From positions 3,968,001-4,032,000 of the forward strand of contig NZ_CP046172.1 of assembly GCF_011801145.1 (NCBI RefSeq): DNA of 64,000 bases, given 5' to 3'. Each line of letters starts with the position of its first letter. The first letter of the stretch is position 1. Source of the stretch: Nocardia arthritidis. Its GTDB lineage: Bacteria; Actinomycetota; Actinomycetes; Mycobacteriales; Mycobacteriaceae. The position numbers and the translations under genes were made by a program. The notes beneath the pieces were generated by a model. The model searched no databases and had not been told where the DNA came from. It saw only the letters and a list, made by a program, of their open reading frames with translations. Below, piece by piece: positions 1 to 7,979 of the stretch.

Positions 1-645
1 GCTCGTCGGCGGGCTGGCCGGGGCCGAGCTCATCGGTTCGACGCTGGTCAACGAGGGCGGCGGCATCCAGGTCGACGGGCGGGGCACGGTACTGGTCACC
101 GAGACCGTCCAGCTCGATCCGGGCCGCAATCCGGGCATCGAGAAGTCCGCCGTCGCAGCCGAACTCGCCCGCACCATCGGCGCGCGGCATCTGGTCTGGC
201 TGCCGCGCGGACTCACCAGGGACAGCGAACGTTTCGGTACCCGTGGGCATGTCGACATCGTCGCGGCCGTCCCGGCCCCGGGCGGCTGCTGGTGCACGCG
301 CAACGCGACCCCGCCCATCCGGACGCCCAGGTCACCGCCGAACTGATCGCGGCACTGCGGGAATCCCACGATGTCGATGAAAAGCCCTGGGAGATAGTCG
401 AAGTGCCCGCGCCGCGAGTGCTGCGCGATGCCGAGGGGTGGGTGGACTACAGCTATATCAACCATCTCGTGGTGAACGACGGGGTGATCTGCTGCGGCTT
501 CGGCGATCCGAACGACGCGGTGGCGCGCGACATTCTGGCCGAGGCGTATCCGGGACGCCGGGTGGTGACGGTGGACGCGAGGGAGATATTCGCCCGCGGC
601 GGCGGTATCCACTGCATCACCCAGCAGCAGCCCGCGGCCCGCTGA
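1..645 (+). pseudogene. agmatine deiminase-family (peptidylarginine deiminase fold) gene, 5' cut by window edge and frameshifted
   Basis: Two frames together give the C-terminal half of an agmatine deiminase (PF04371 family), which hydrolyses agmatine to N-carbamoylputrescine. From base 2, frame 2 reads LVNEGGGIQVDG, then IEKSAVAAELARTIG, WLPRGLT and the His motif GHVDIVA. Near bases 275-285 the similarity moves to frame 1, which continues as LLVHAQRDPAHPD and ends in GGGIHCITQQQP, the segment holding the nucleophilic Cys. Frame 2 reads on to a stop at about 350. The change equals loss of one base in a GC-rich run (gtcccggccccgggcgg), so it is either a true frameshift or an assembly error. 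All catalytic motifs of this half survive when the frames are joined. The upstream part lies outside the window. Confidence 0.8.
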
Positions 646-732
646 CACCTTCGCCACCGGGCTCGGCGCGGATCCGGCGCATCGCGCATCCCGGTCACCA
701 GTAGCTCGCGAATCGCCTGCGGCGCAGCGCGA

Positions 733-2982
733 TTACACGAGCGCGTGGACCAGGGCGTCCGGTTCGGCCGGTGACCGGTCTTCGGGCCGGTCGGCGGGTG
801 GCGTACCCGGTTCGCCGCGTCGCGTGCGGCGGTAGCGCCACTGCAGCAGTCCGAGGCCGACCAGTCCAGCGATGGCGGTGGCGATGCCGATCTTCCAGCC
901 GGGCGGCCACCAGGCCAGGACCAGCTCGGCGTCGTCGGTGCCGGGTGGTATGTCCACCGCGATGAAAGTGCGTGCGATGGTGCGGAATCCGATGTCGTGC
1001 CCGTTGAGTGTGGCCCGGTAGCCGGGCCACGCCAGGCGGGCGAAGACCACGCTGCCGCCGGTCCGCGAGCTGACGCGGATACGGCTGGTCATACCATCCT
1101 TGGAGATCGGTGCGGCGGTGGCGTCGCGGGTGTCGGCGATGAAACCGTTCCGCGTGGAGACCGGGCCGTTCGCGCGTTCGAGCACCCAGATGTAGCGGTC
1201 GTGGCCCGGATAGTCGACCCACTTCCAGCCCGGCGGCGCAGGGTGATTGCGCGCGTCCGGATACTGGACGCGTTGCAGCACAACGCGATCCACCTTCATC
1301 AAGTCCACTATCGTTCGGCCGGTTGCCGGTTCGGTGGCGAATGCGCGGCGGAAGGCATCGGGGCAGGTGCTGCCGTCCCAGCCCATGCAGAGGATCGCGC
1401 TGAACGCCGAGTAGCCGATGGGGGTGTAGGCGTTGACGTAGTTCAGTGGAATGTTCTTGGCGTAGTTGCCGAATGCCAGCGAACCCCAGGCGCCGGCCAG
1501 GCTCTGATCCTTCGGCCCGACCAGGCCCCGGTCGGCGAGTTGCAGTGTCACGCCATCGAAATGCGGAAAGGTCGCGGCGATTTCGGAGCGACGCTCCGGG
1601 AAGTGGTACGACATCGGGGTCGGCGACTGGGCCCGCACCTGGTCGTACGCGATCGGGAACATGGCCAGGATGGCGAGCACGCTCGCGACGGCCCCGCCCC
1701 GGGTGTGCGCCAGCCATACCAGCGCGGCGGTGAGCGCGCCGACGACGCATACGGCGATCAGATGCCGGATGATCAAATGCGGTGCCGCGCAATATGTTCG
1801 AATGAACAGCAGGCCGAGTAACACCGCGGCCGCGATACCGCGCCGCCGCCAGTCCGCGAAACGCCCGTAGCGACTGAGGAATACGCACACCAGTACCAGC
1901 AGCGCCACCGCGAGCATCGGCAGCACCCTGGCCGGCCAGCGCAGCGGACCGATCCGGCCCGGCCCGGCGGTCCACATCAGGAAGATGACGGCGAACAGGA
2001 TCGGCCCGGTGAATTCCCGTGCCACGCGCCGGATCTCACGCCAGTCCAGGAACGCCAGCATCGGGATCAGGAACCACGCGATGTACACCATCGGCATCGG
2101 TTGTACGTAGCCCCACCATCCGGTGAACGCGGGTACGGTGCTCGGCAGGCTGGCGTTCAGCGATTCCGACCATGGCACGGTGAGGAATTGGTCGTTGATG
2201 ACCCGCTCGTTGCCGCGCCAGGTCACCGCGGAGGAGAGTATGCCCGGCAGATAGGTTTCCAATCCCGCGAGCCCGGCACAGGCGGCGACCATCAGCAATC
2301 GGGCCGATGGCCGCCAGGTCCGCTGGTACACCAGTTCGCCCGCCGCGACGGCGGCGATCATGAGCGCGGATTCGACTGCGGGAAAGACGTATTGGACCGA
2401 GATGGCCAGATAGAGGTAGACGAATACCGGTATCGGCCCGCCGCGCCCGCGCGTGTAGCGCACGGCCGAGGCCCAGGCGTGCAGCATCCAGGCGGTGCCG
2501 GTGAGCGAGGTGGCCCAGCTGGCCTCGTCGAAGAAGAGGAACCAGCCCGAGAGCGGGAAGGCGACGGCCGCGACGGCCGCCCACGCGGCTCGGGCGCCGT
2601 AGGCCAGGCAGATCCGGAATACGCCGAGCGCGGCGATGATCGAGAAGATCAGCTTGACGACGGTGACGTAGGCCGCGAGGTTGTCCACCGACGGCGCGAT
2701 CAGATCGACGAGCATCTGCGGCGGGTTGTACAGCCCCGCCTCTTCCATCGAATAGTTGCCCGACATCCACTCCCACGGCACCAGGCCGGGGAAACGCGCC
2801 TCGCGCAGGTGCCGCCCGAGCATGACCCACATCGGACCGTACTGGGATTCGGTGTCGTCGGTGTAGAAGTGGCGCGGGTTGGCGAGCAGCACCGCGGCGT
2901 AGCCCGCGACCACGCCGAATACGGTGACCAACCCCCATCCGTATACGTCCTTGCGCGGCCGGGGAACTGCACGAACACCCAC
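733..2982 (-). CDS. large polytopic membrane protein, YfhO-like
   Basis: 749-residue integral membrane protein. Hydrophobic segments span roughly residues 15-35 and then 95-460 with short loops, followed by an extracytoplasmic domain (about 465-700), a final helix near 705-722 and a charged, Pro-rich tail. This layout, and the motif YTDDTESQYGPMW in the first loop, resemble YfhO/GT-C-like proteins, some of which act on cell-envelope glycans or lipids. No catalytic residue can be assigned. The start is taken as GTG at 2982; the RBS is weak. It is convergent with the deiminase remnant and divergent from the marR gene. Its promoter region carries the 16-bp element that also lies before the tetR-ABC operon. 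Substrate unknown. Confidence 0.7.
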   Translation of the reverse strand: MGVRAVPRPRKDVYGWGLVTVFGVVAGYAAVLLANPRHFYTDDTESQYGPMWVMLGRHLREARFPGLVPWEWMSGNYSMEEAGLYNPPQMLVDLIAPSVDNLAAYVTVVKLIFSIIAALGVFRICLAYGARAAWAAVAAVAFPLSGWFLFFDEASWATSLTGTAWMLHAWASAVRYTRGRGGPIPVFVYLYLAISVQYVFPAVESALMIAAVAAGELVYQRTWRPSARLLMVAACAGLAGLETYLPGILSSAVTWRGNERVINDQFLTVPWSESLNASLPSTVPAFTGWWGYVQPMPMVYIAWFLIPMLAFLDWREIRRVAREFTGPILFAVIFLMWTAGPGRIGPLRWPARVLPMLAVALLVLVCVFLSRYGRFADWRRRGIAAAVLLGLLFIRTYCAAPHLIIRHLIAVCVVGALTAALVWLAHTRGGAVASVLAILAMFPIAYDQVRAQSPTPMSYHFPERRSEIAATFPHFDGVTLQLADRGLVGPKDQSLAGAWGSLAFGNYAKNIPLNYVNAYTPIGYSAFSAILCMGWDGSTCPDAFRRAFATEPATGRTIVDLMKVDRVVLQRVQYPDARNHPAPPGWKWVDYPGHDRYIWVLERANGPVSTRNGFIADTRDATAAPISKDGMTSRIRVSSRTGGSVVFARLAWPGYRATLNGHDIGFRTIARTFIAVDIPPGTDDAELVLAWWPPGWKIGIATAIAGLVGLGLLQWRYRRTRRGEPGTPPADRPEDRSPAEPDALVHALV

Positions 2983-3007
2983 GAGCCGGAGACATTACAT
3001 GATCAAA

Positions 3008-3023
3008 GCAGTGTGCAACAGTT
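3008..3023 (-). promoter_or_regulatory. shared 16-bp promoter element, copy 1
   Basis: Read on the minus strand this is AACTGTTGCACACTGC, lying 26 bp upstream of the YfhO-like gene. An exact copy in the opposite orientation lies at 3667-3682 before tetR. A TTGCAC within it could serve as a -35 box, with TAATGT 15 bp downstream. The pair flanks the marR gene, so it may be a common operator for MarR or TetR, or a shared promoter core. Confidence 0.5.
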
Positions 3024-3033
3024 TCCTTATGCA

Positions 3034-3108
3034 CCGGTTACCTGAGTGCGACACGATTGCCGAGATTGTCCACATGCCGAGATGAGACGGCAGGATAGAG
3101 GTAACCGG
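3034..3108. promoter_or_regulatory. perfect 10-bp inverted repeat in the YfhO/marR divergent promoter
   Basis: CCGGTTACCT (3034-3043) and AGGTAACCGG (3099-3108) are perfect inverted copies separated by 55 bp. The second arm sits just before the marR start. Spaced arms like these suit DNA looping or two half-sites for a dimeric regulator; the divergently controlled MarR protein is the obvious candidate. Confidence 0.4.
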
Positions 3109-3113
3109 CGAAT

Positions 3114-3620
3114 ATGGTGACGGAGGTAGTCGTGGTGGGCAAGGATGCGGTGGCCGGAGAATCGGTCGATGAGATCACCGATGCTCTGATGACCGCGTCG
3201 CGGTTGTTGGTCGCGCTGTCCGCCCGCTCGATCGCCTACGTCGACGAGTCGATCACCATCCCGCAATTCCGCACGCTGGTGATCCTGTCGACCCGCGGTC
3301 CGTCGAAGATCGCGACGCTGGCCGGGCTGTTGAATGTGCAGCCCTCCACGGCAACTCGCATGGTCGATCGGCTGGTGGCGGCGGATCTGCTGGATCGCAA
3401 ACCGAATCCGGAGTCGCGCCGCGAACTGATCATCGAATTGACAACGCGGGGACGCGAAGTCGTCGACGCGGTCACCGCGCGCCGCCGCGCGGAAATCGCC
3501 GACGTGGTGCAGCGGATGCCCGCCGCCGACCGGTCCGGCCTGGTGCGTGCGCTCACCGCCTTCAGCGCCGCCGGTGGTGAACCGCTCGCGGCGACGGTCA
3601 TCGAGGGCTACCACTTCTGA
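3114..3620 (+). CDS. MarR-family transcriptional regulator
   Basis: 168-residue winged-helix regulator. The core runs about residues 30-140: IPQFRTLVILSTRGP, the recognition helix region LLNVQPSTATRMVDRL and the wing LLDRKPNPESRRELIIELT are typical of MarR. Such proteins bind DNA as dimers and commonly repress efflux or stress genes until a small aromatic ligand binds. An ATG is at 3114, but the strong GGAGG at about 3122 precedes GTG codons at 3132 and 3135, so the true start may be there. It sits between two promoters sharing a 16-bp element and is divergent from the YfhO-like gene. Target and ligand unknown. Confidence 0.88.
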   Translation: MVTEVVVVGKDAVAGESVDEITDALMTASRLLVALSARSIAYVDESITIPQFRTLVILSTRGPSKIATLAGLLNVQPSTATRMVDRLVAADLLDRKPNPESRRELIIELTTRGREVVDAVTARRRAEIADVVQRMPAADRSGLVRALTAFSAAGGEPLAATVIEGYHF

Positions 3621-3666
3621 AGCGGCGCAGCGGGTTTCGCGTGCTCCGAAAAAGAATGCAGTAAGC

Positions 3667-3713
3667 AACTGTTGCACACTGCCAAACTTTGGTAGGGTTG
3701 GGCATACGCCCAA
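3667..3713 (+). promoter_or_regulatory. tetR-ABC operon promoter region: shared 16-bp element copy 2 plus leader hairpin
   Basis: AACTGTTGCACACTGC at 3667-3682 exactly matches copy 1 at 3008-3023. It contains the palindrome GCAACTGTTGC and a possible -35 (TTGCAC), with TAGGGT 15 bp further on. Immediately downstream, TTGGGC-ATAC-GCCCAA (3698-3713) is a perfect 6-bp stem with a 4-base loop, 40 bp before the tetR start. Confidence 0.45.
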
Positions 3714-3753
3714 GGTGAATGCCCAATACACGGCTTGCTGGTGAGGGGGCGCG

Positions 3754-4407
3754 ATGGTGACATCCGCCGAACAGGGCCGGGAAACCCGCGACCGGCTGAT
3801 GGATGCGGCGGTCGAATTGATCGCCGAACGCGGGTGGGGTGCGGTGACCACCCGGATGCTCGCCGAGCGCGCCGGGCTGCGGCCCGGACTGGTGCACTAC
3901 CACTTCAACTCGGTGAACGACCTGCTGATCGATGCGGCACTGCGGATGGCTCGGCAGCTGGGCGCGGGCGTGCTCGACGGTGCGCTCACCCGGTCCGGTG
4001 CGGCCGGGGTGCGCTACCTGCTCGACGCCGTCGAGTTGTACACCGCCGCCGATGTGGACACTCGTGTATTCAGCGAAATGCTTTTGGCGGCAACGCGATA
4101 CGAGCGCCTGCAACAGGGGCTCGGCGAGGTGCTCCGCGAATTCCGCGCCGCGGTCGCGACCTGGCTCGACGGCTCGGTGCCGGATCCGGCGGCGACCGCG
4201 GTGGTGCTCACCGCGGTGCTCGACGGGCTGATCCTGCATCGCCTGATCGATCCGCGACTGGGCGAATCCGGTGTCGACGGCCCGCTGCGCCGATTGACCG
4301 GCCAAATGGGTGCTGTCGGCGAAGCCGTCCGCAGACCGCGCATGGCCGGAGCGAATGCGGAGGAACGCTTGTCCGACTACGGCGGGACCGGAGGGGTAGA
4401 ACAATGA
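3754..4407 (+). CDS. TetR-family transcriptional regulator
   Basis: 217-residue TetR regulator. The N-terminal HTH (about residues 10-57) reads LIAERGWGAVTTRMLAERAG then LRPGLVHYHFNSVNDLL, followed by an all-helical ligand domain. It is first in an operon with an ABC ATPase (ATGA overlap at 4404) and an FtsX permease, so it probably controls export of a toxic or envelope-active compound. The last 30 or so residues (GAVGEAVRRPRMAGANAEER onward) are encoded by a copy of the dispersed repeat that is tandemly arrayed at 18 kb. The C-terminus is therefore repeat-derived and probably longer than the ancestral protein. Confidence 0.9.
   Translation: MVTSAEQGRETRDRLMDAAVELIAERGWGAVTTRMLAERAGLRPGLVHYHFNSVNDLLIDAALRMARQLGAGVLDGALTRSGAAGVRYLLDAVELYTAADVDTRVFSEMLLAATRYERLQQGLGEVLREFRAAVATWLDGSVPDPAATAVVLTAVLDGLILHRLIDPRLGESGVDGPLRRLTGQMGAVGEAVRRPRMAGANAEERLSDYGGTGGVEQ
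4308..4375 (+). repeat. dispersed repeat copy inside the tetR 3' end
   Basis: The stretch beginning ggtgctgtcggcgaagccg matches the 67-bp unit found three times in tandem at 18013-18218. Bases 4324-4343 (gccgtccgcagaccgcgcat) are identical to 18037-18056. The copy is in frame with tetR and supplies its C-terminal residues. Confidence 0.7.
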
Positions 4408-5138
4408 ACGATTCGGCCATGGCAGCAGGCCCGCGCGGCGGGATCCGGCTGCACGCGGTGGACAAGACCTACGGCAGTGGCGATATCGCGGTGCACGCGC
4501 TCCGTGATATCGATATCGACGTCGCACCAGGGGAATTGGTGGCGGTACTCGGCCCGAGCGGATCGGGCAAGACCACCATGCTCAATGTCGTCGGCGGGAT
4601 CGAACCGGTCGATCACGGCTCGGTTACTGTTGCCGGACAGGATATTTCGGGCCTGCACCCGCGTGATCTCGGTGAGTTCCGGCGTAGACACATCGGTTTC
4701 GTATTCCAGTTCTTCAACCTGATACCGAGCCTGACCGCACGGGAGAACGTCGAGGTGATCATCGAACTCACCGGTCGCGGCGACCGCCGCGCCGTGCGGG
4801 AGTTGCTCGACGCGGTCGGGCTGGCCGAGCGGGCCGACCACTTTCCCGCGCAACTGTCGGGCGGTCAGCAGCAGCGCGTTTCGATCGCGCGCGCCCTGGC
4901 CACCGACCCGGACCTGCTGCTCGCCGACGAGCCGACCGGCGCGCTCGACGTCGCGACCGGCCGTGGGGTGCTCGAATTGCTCCAGCGCACCGCACGCGAC
5001 GGGCGCGGGGTGGTGATGGTGACGCACAACGAGGCCGTCGCCGAGATCGCCGATCGGGTCATCCGGATGCGGGACGGGCGGGTGGTCGCCGACGACCGCA
5101 ACGCCGTCCCGGCCGATGCGGCATCGGTGCGGTGGTGA
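4404..5138 (+). CDS. ABC transporter ATP-binding protein (MacB/LolD type)
   Basis: 244-residue ATPase. Walker A is GPSGSGKT at residues 50-57, the signature is LSGGQQQR at 151-158 and Walker B is LLLADEPTGALD at 171-182. The Q-loop FQFFNLIPSLTARENV and the DEPTGALD form place it with MacB/LolD/FtsE-type ATPases that drive mechanotransmission rather than classical transport. The ATG at 4404 overlaps the tetR stop (ATGA), and the downstream FtsX-like permease overlaps its own stop, so the three are translationally coupled. Role: energising the permease, probably for efflux or envelope lipid/lipoprotein handling under TetR control. Substrate not predictable. Confidence 0.93.
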   Translation: MNDSAMAAGPRGGIRLHAVDKTYGSGDIAVHALRDIDIDVAPGELVAVLGPSGSGKTTMLNVVGGIEPVDHGSVTVAGQDISGLHPRDLGEFRRRHIGFVFQFFNLIPSLTARENVEVIIELTGRGDRRAVRELLDAVGLAERADHFPAQLSGGQQQRVSIARALATDPDLLLADEPTGALDVATGRGVLELLQRTARDGRGVVMVTHNEAVAEIADRVIRMRDGRVVADDRNAVPADAASVRW

Positions 5139-7495
5139 GTGCGATGTGGCTGTCCCGGAATCGGTTGCTCGGCCGCAAGATACGGCGCGACCTGCGGCGC
5201 AGACCTGCGCAGGCGGTGGCGATCGCGATCACCGTGATGCTGGGCGTACTGCTGTTCATCGCCAGCTACGACTCGTTCCGGAACCTGTCGGCATCCTACG
5301 AACAGACCTACGCGCGAACGCATTTCGCGGATTTCGTGGCCACCGGCAACGATCCGGGCGCGCTCGCGGCCGCGGTGCGCGGTGCGCCGGGGGTGGCGCG
5401 CACGGCGGTGCGGGTCCAGGCGGACGTGCCGATGGAGATCGGCGGCACCAAACTGCTCGGCAGAGTGAGTGGTGTTGCGGCGCAACCAGATTCGGATGTG
5501 GACGCACTGACGCTCACCGCGGGGCGGTTACCGGACCCGGCGCGGCCCGACGACGTCGTGATCGAACACCACGCCGCCGACACCTTCGGATTGCGGGTCG
5601 GTGATCGGCTCCGGATTTTCGACGGCGGCGCCTGGCATGCGGTGACGGTCGGCGGCATCGCGCGCTCACCGGAATATCTGTGGCCCGCGCGCAGCAGGCA
5701 GGACGTGATCGCCGACCCGCATTCGTTCGCCGTCGTTTTCGCGCCGCAGGCCCAGGCGCTGCGCCTGACCGGCCGCCCAAGGCCGGATCAGGCGCTGATC
5801 GAAATGTCTTCCGCCGCAAGCGCGGCCGATCGTGACCGAGTGACCGCACTGCTGCGGAGAGCCGGAGCCACCGATGTCGCGACCCGCGCGCAGCAGCCGT
5901 CGGACGCGGCGCTGCACGAGGATCTCAACGGGTTCTCCGAAATCGCGGTCGGCTTTCCGCTGCTGTTCCTCGTCGCGGCGGGGATCGCCGAATACGTGCT
6001 CATCGCCCGGCTCGTTCGTGCCGAGCGGCCGATTATCGGAACCCTGCTGGCGATGGGTGCGCGTCCGGGCGCGCTGGTGCGCCACTACGTCGGCTACGGC
6101 GCGGTGGTCGCGGCCGTCGGCGCTGCGGCCGGTGTGCTGCTCGGCGCCGTCGCGACCTCGGCGGTCACTGCGGCATACACCGGGGCCGTCGGCATTCCGG
6201 ACACCGTGGTGGAACACCGGATCAACACCGCCGCAATAGGTTTCGCGCTCGGCCTGGCCGCGGGCTGCGTCGCCGGGCTGGCCCCGGCGCTGACCGCGGC
6301 GCGCACCGCACCCGCGCGGGCCATGCGCGGCGACGGCGCGGGCCCGGCGCGCCCCGGCCCGCTGGCCCGGCTCTCGGCCCGCTGGACCGCGCTGCCGGTG
6401 GTGGCCAGGATGGCCGTGCGGTCGCTCACCCGGGACCGCCGCCGCACGCTGGCGACCATGTTCGGCACCGTGCTCGCGCTGGTGCTGATCCTGGCGTCGG
6501 TCGGCATGGTGACGAGCATGCGCCGGATCCTCGATATCCAGTTCGGCCAGGTGGATCGCGAGGACGCCACCGTATTTGTCACGCCTGGAACGGATCTCGA
6601 CGCCCGATTGCGCGCCGTACCCGGCGTCGTGGGCACCGAGCCCGAATCGTCCGCACCGATCACGGTGCGCGCCAACGGCGGAACGTATTCGACGGTGCTG
6701 ACCGGGCTGCGACCCGATACCGATATGCACGGCTTCCGCACCACCGAGGGTGCGAGCGGACTGCCCGCCGACGGGGTCGTCGCCGGCTCCGGGCTCACCG
6801 ACCGGATCGGCGCGCACGTCGGCGATATGCTCACGGTGACAGCGGCTTTCGGCACATCGCAGCAGGTGCGGCTGGTCGCGCTCGTCGACGAGCCGTTCGG
6901 CACCGCGCTGTACGCCACCGGCGATACCGCCCGCCGGATCGCGCCCGCGGCCTTGCCCGGCTATCTGCTGCGATTCGCGCCGGGAGCCGACCGGGGCGCG
7001 ATCCGCGCCGCGATAACCGGGATCGACGGTGTGGTCGCCTACAGCGATACCCACGCCATCGTGGACGAGGTGAACAGCTTCCTGTCACTGTTCTGGGTGT
7101 TCGTCGGAGTCATGCTCGGCCTCGGCGCGGTGCTGGCGTTCACCGTCATCTACGTGACGATGACCGTCAACCTCGCCGAGCGCACGACCGAGCTGGCGAC
7201 GCTGCGCGCCGCCGGGGTTCCCAACGGTCGCCTCACCACCGCTCTGGCTATCGAAAACCTCACCGCCACAGCCATTTCCGTGCCAGCAGGCGTAGTGGCC
7301 GGACTCATCGCGGCCTGGGTGTTCCTGCGCTCGTTCAACAGCGACATGTTCACCATGCACCTCTCGGTGGGCGTTGTCGCCCCCGCGCTCGCGGTCGCCG
7401 CGGTGCTGGCGGCCGCCGCCCTCTCCCAACTGCCCGCCCTGCGCTTCGTGCGACGGATCGACGTTGCCCGCGTCGTCCGCGAACGTGCGCTGTGA
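5135..7495 (+). CDS. FtsX-like ABC transporter permease, two-module
   Basis: About 786 residues, made of two FtsX/MacB-like modules. Module 1 has a TM helix near residues 28-48, a large extracytoplasmic domain, then three TM helices (about 270-400, including FPLLFLVAAGIAEYVLIARL). Module 2 repeats the pattern, with a helix near 437-460 and three C-terminal helices from about 650 (FLSLFWVFVGVMLGLGAVLA). Duplicated modules of about 800 residues are usual in actinobacteria. GTG at 5135 gives a GTGA overlap with the ATPase gene; GTG 5132 and ATG 5144 are alternatives. It forms the membrane part of the TetR-controlled transporter. Confidence 0.92.
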   Translation: MSAMWLSRNRLLGRKIRRDLRRRPAQAVAIAITVMLGVLLFIASYDSFRNLSASYEQTYARTHFADFVATGNDPGALAAAVRGAPGVARTAVRVQADVPMEIGGTKLLGRVSGVAAQPDSDVDALTLTAGRLPDPARPDDVVIEHHAADTFGLRVGDRLRIFDGGAWHAVTVGGIARSPEYLWPARSRQDVIADPHSFAVVFAPQAQALRLTGRPRPDQALIEMSSAASAADRDRVTALLRRAGATDVATRAQQPSDAALHEDLNGFSEIAVGFPLLFLVAAGIAEYVLIARLVRAERPIIGTLLAMGARPGALVRHYVGYGAVVAAVGAAAGVLLGAVATSAVTAAYTGAVGIPDTVVEHRINTAAIGFALGLAAGCVAGLAPALTAARTAPARAMRGDGAGPARPGPLARLSARWTALPVVARMAVRSLTRDRRRTLATMFGTVLALVLILASVGMVTSMRRILDIQFGQVDREDATVFVTPGTDLDARLRAVPGVVGTEPESSAPITVRANGGTYSTVLTGLRPDTDMHGFRTTEGASGLPADGVVAGSGLTDRIGAHVGDMLTVTAAFGTSQQVRLVALVDEPFGTALYATGDTARRIAPAALPGYLLRFAPGADRGAIRAAITGIDGVVAYSDTHAIVDEVNSFLSLFWVFVGVMLGLGAVLAFTVIYVTMTVNLAERTTELATLRAAGVPNGRLTTALAIENLTATAISVPAGVVAGLIAAWVFLRSFNSDMFTMHLSVGVVAPALAVAAVLAAAALSQLPALRFVRRIDVARVVRERAL

Positions 7496-7511
7496 TCGAA
7501 CGGAGGACATC

Positions 7512-7979
7512 ATGACCATCGCCGATACGGTCGCCAGGTTCGGCGCCCATACGCTGAGTACCCGCTGGATGGTGCGCGCGCCGATCGGAATCTACCGTGC
7601 CGGAATGGGTTTCGTATTCGGTCGCCGAATGCTCATGCTCGAACATCTCGGGCGGCGCAGCGGGAAGCGCCGCTACGTGGTGGTCGAGGTGGTGGACCGT
7701 CCCGCACCCGGTGAGTACATCATCGTGTCCGGATTCGGCGCCGGGGCCCAGTGGTATCGAAATATCCTGGCCCATCCGCAGGTTCGGATCTGGGTCGGGT
7801 TCCGGCGCGCGGCATCCGCGACCGCGACCCCGATGACCGAGCCGGATTCGATTGCGGCGCTCGAGTATTACAGTCAGAGGCATCCGCGAATGTGGAAACA
7901 CCTGCGCGCCGCCATCGAACGCGCCACGGGCAGACCGGTCGGGGTGCTGCCCATGGTGCGGTTGCGTATCGACTACTGA
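7512..7979 (+). CDS. deazaflavin(F420)-dependent nitroreductase-family protein (DDN-like)
   Basis: 155-residue protein of the DDN/PF04075 family, small split-beta-barrel enzymes that use F420H2. Family features seen are LMLEHLGRRSGKRRYVVVEVV in the N-terminal half and IIVSGFGAGAQWYRNILAHP, followed by VRIWVGFRRAASATA in the cofactor-binding half. The C-terminus VLPMVRLRIDY is also typical. The ATG at 7512 is preceded by GGAGG at 7502. It follows the FtsX gene by 16 bp on the same strand and may be co-transcribed. Members reduce quinones or nitro compounds; the native substrate here is unknown. Its 3' end overlaps the convergent gene by 7 bp. Confidence 0.88.
   Translation: MTIADTVARFGAHTLSTRWMVRAPIGIYRAGMGFVFGRRMLMLEHLGRRSGKRRYVVVEVVDRPAPGEYIIVSGFGAGAQWYRNILAHPQVRIWVGFRRAASATATPMTEPDSIAALEYYSQRHPRMWKHLRAAIERATGRPVGVLPMVRLRIDY

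Noticed and set aside
5666..7054. 462-codon minus-strand frame opposite the FtsX gene
   Set aside because: Antisense shadow with Arg/Gly/Gln-rich composition; the plus strand encodes a clear permease.
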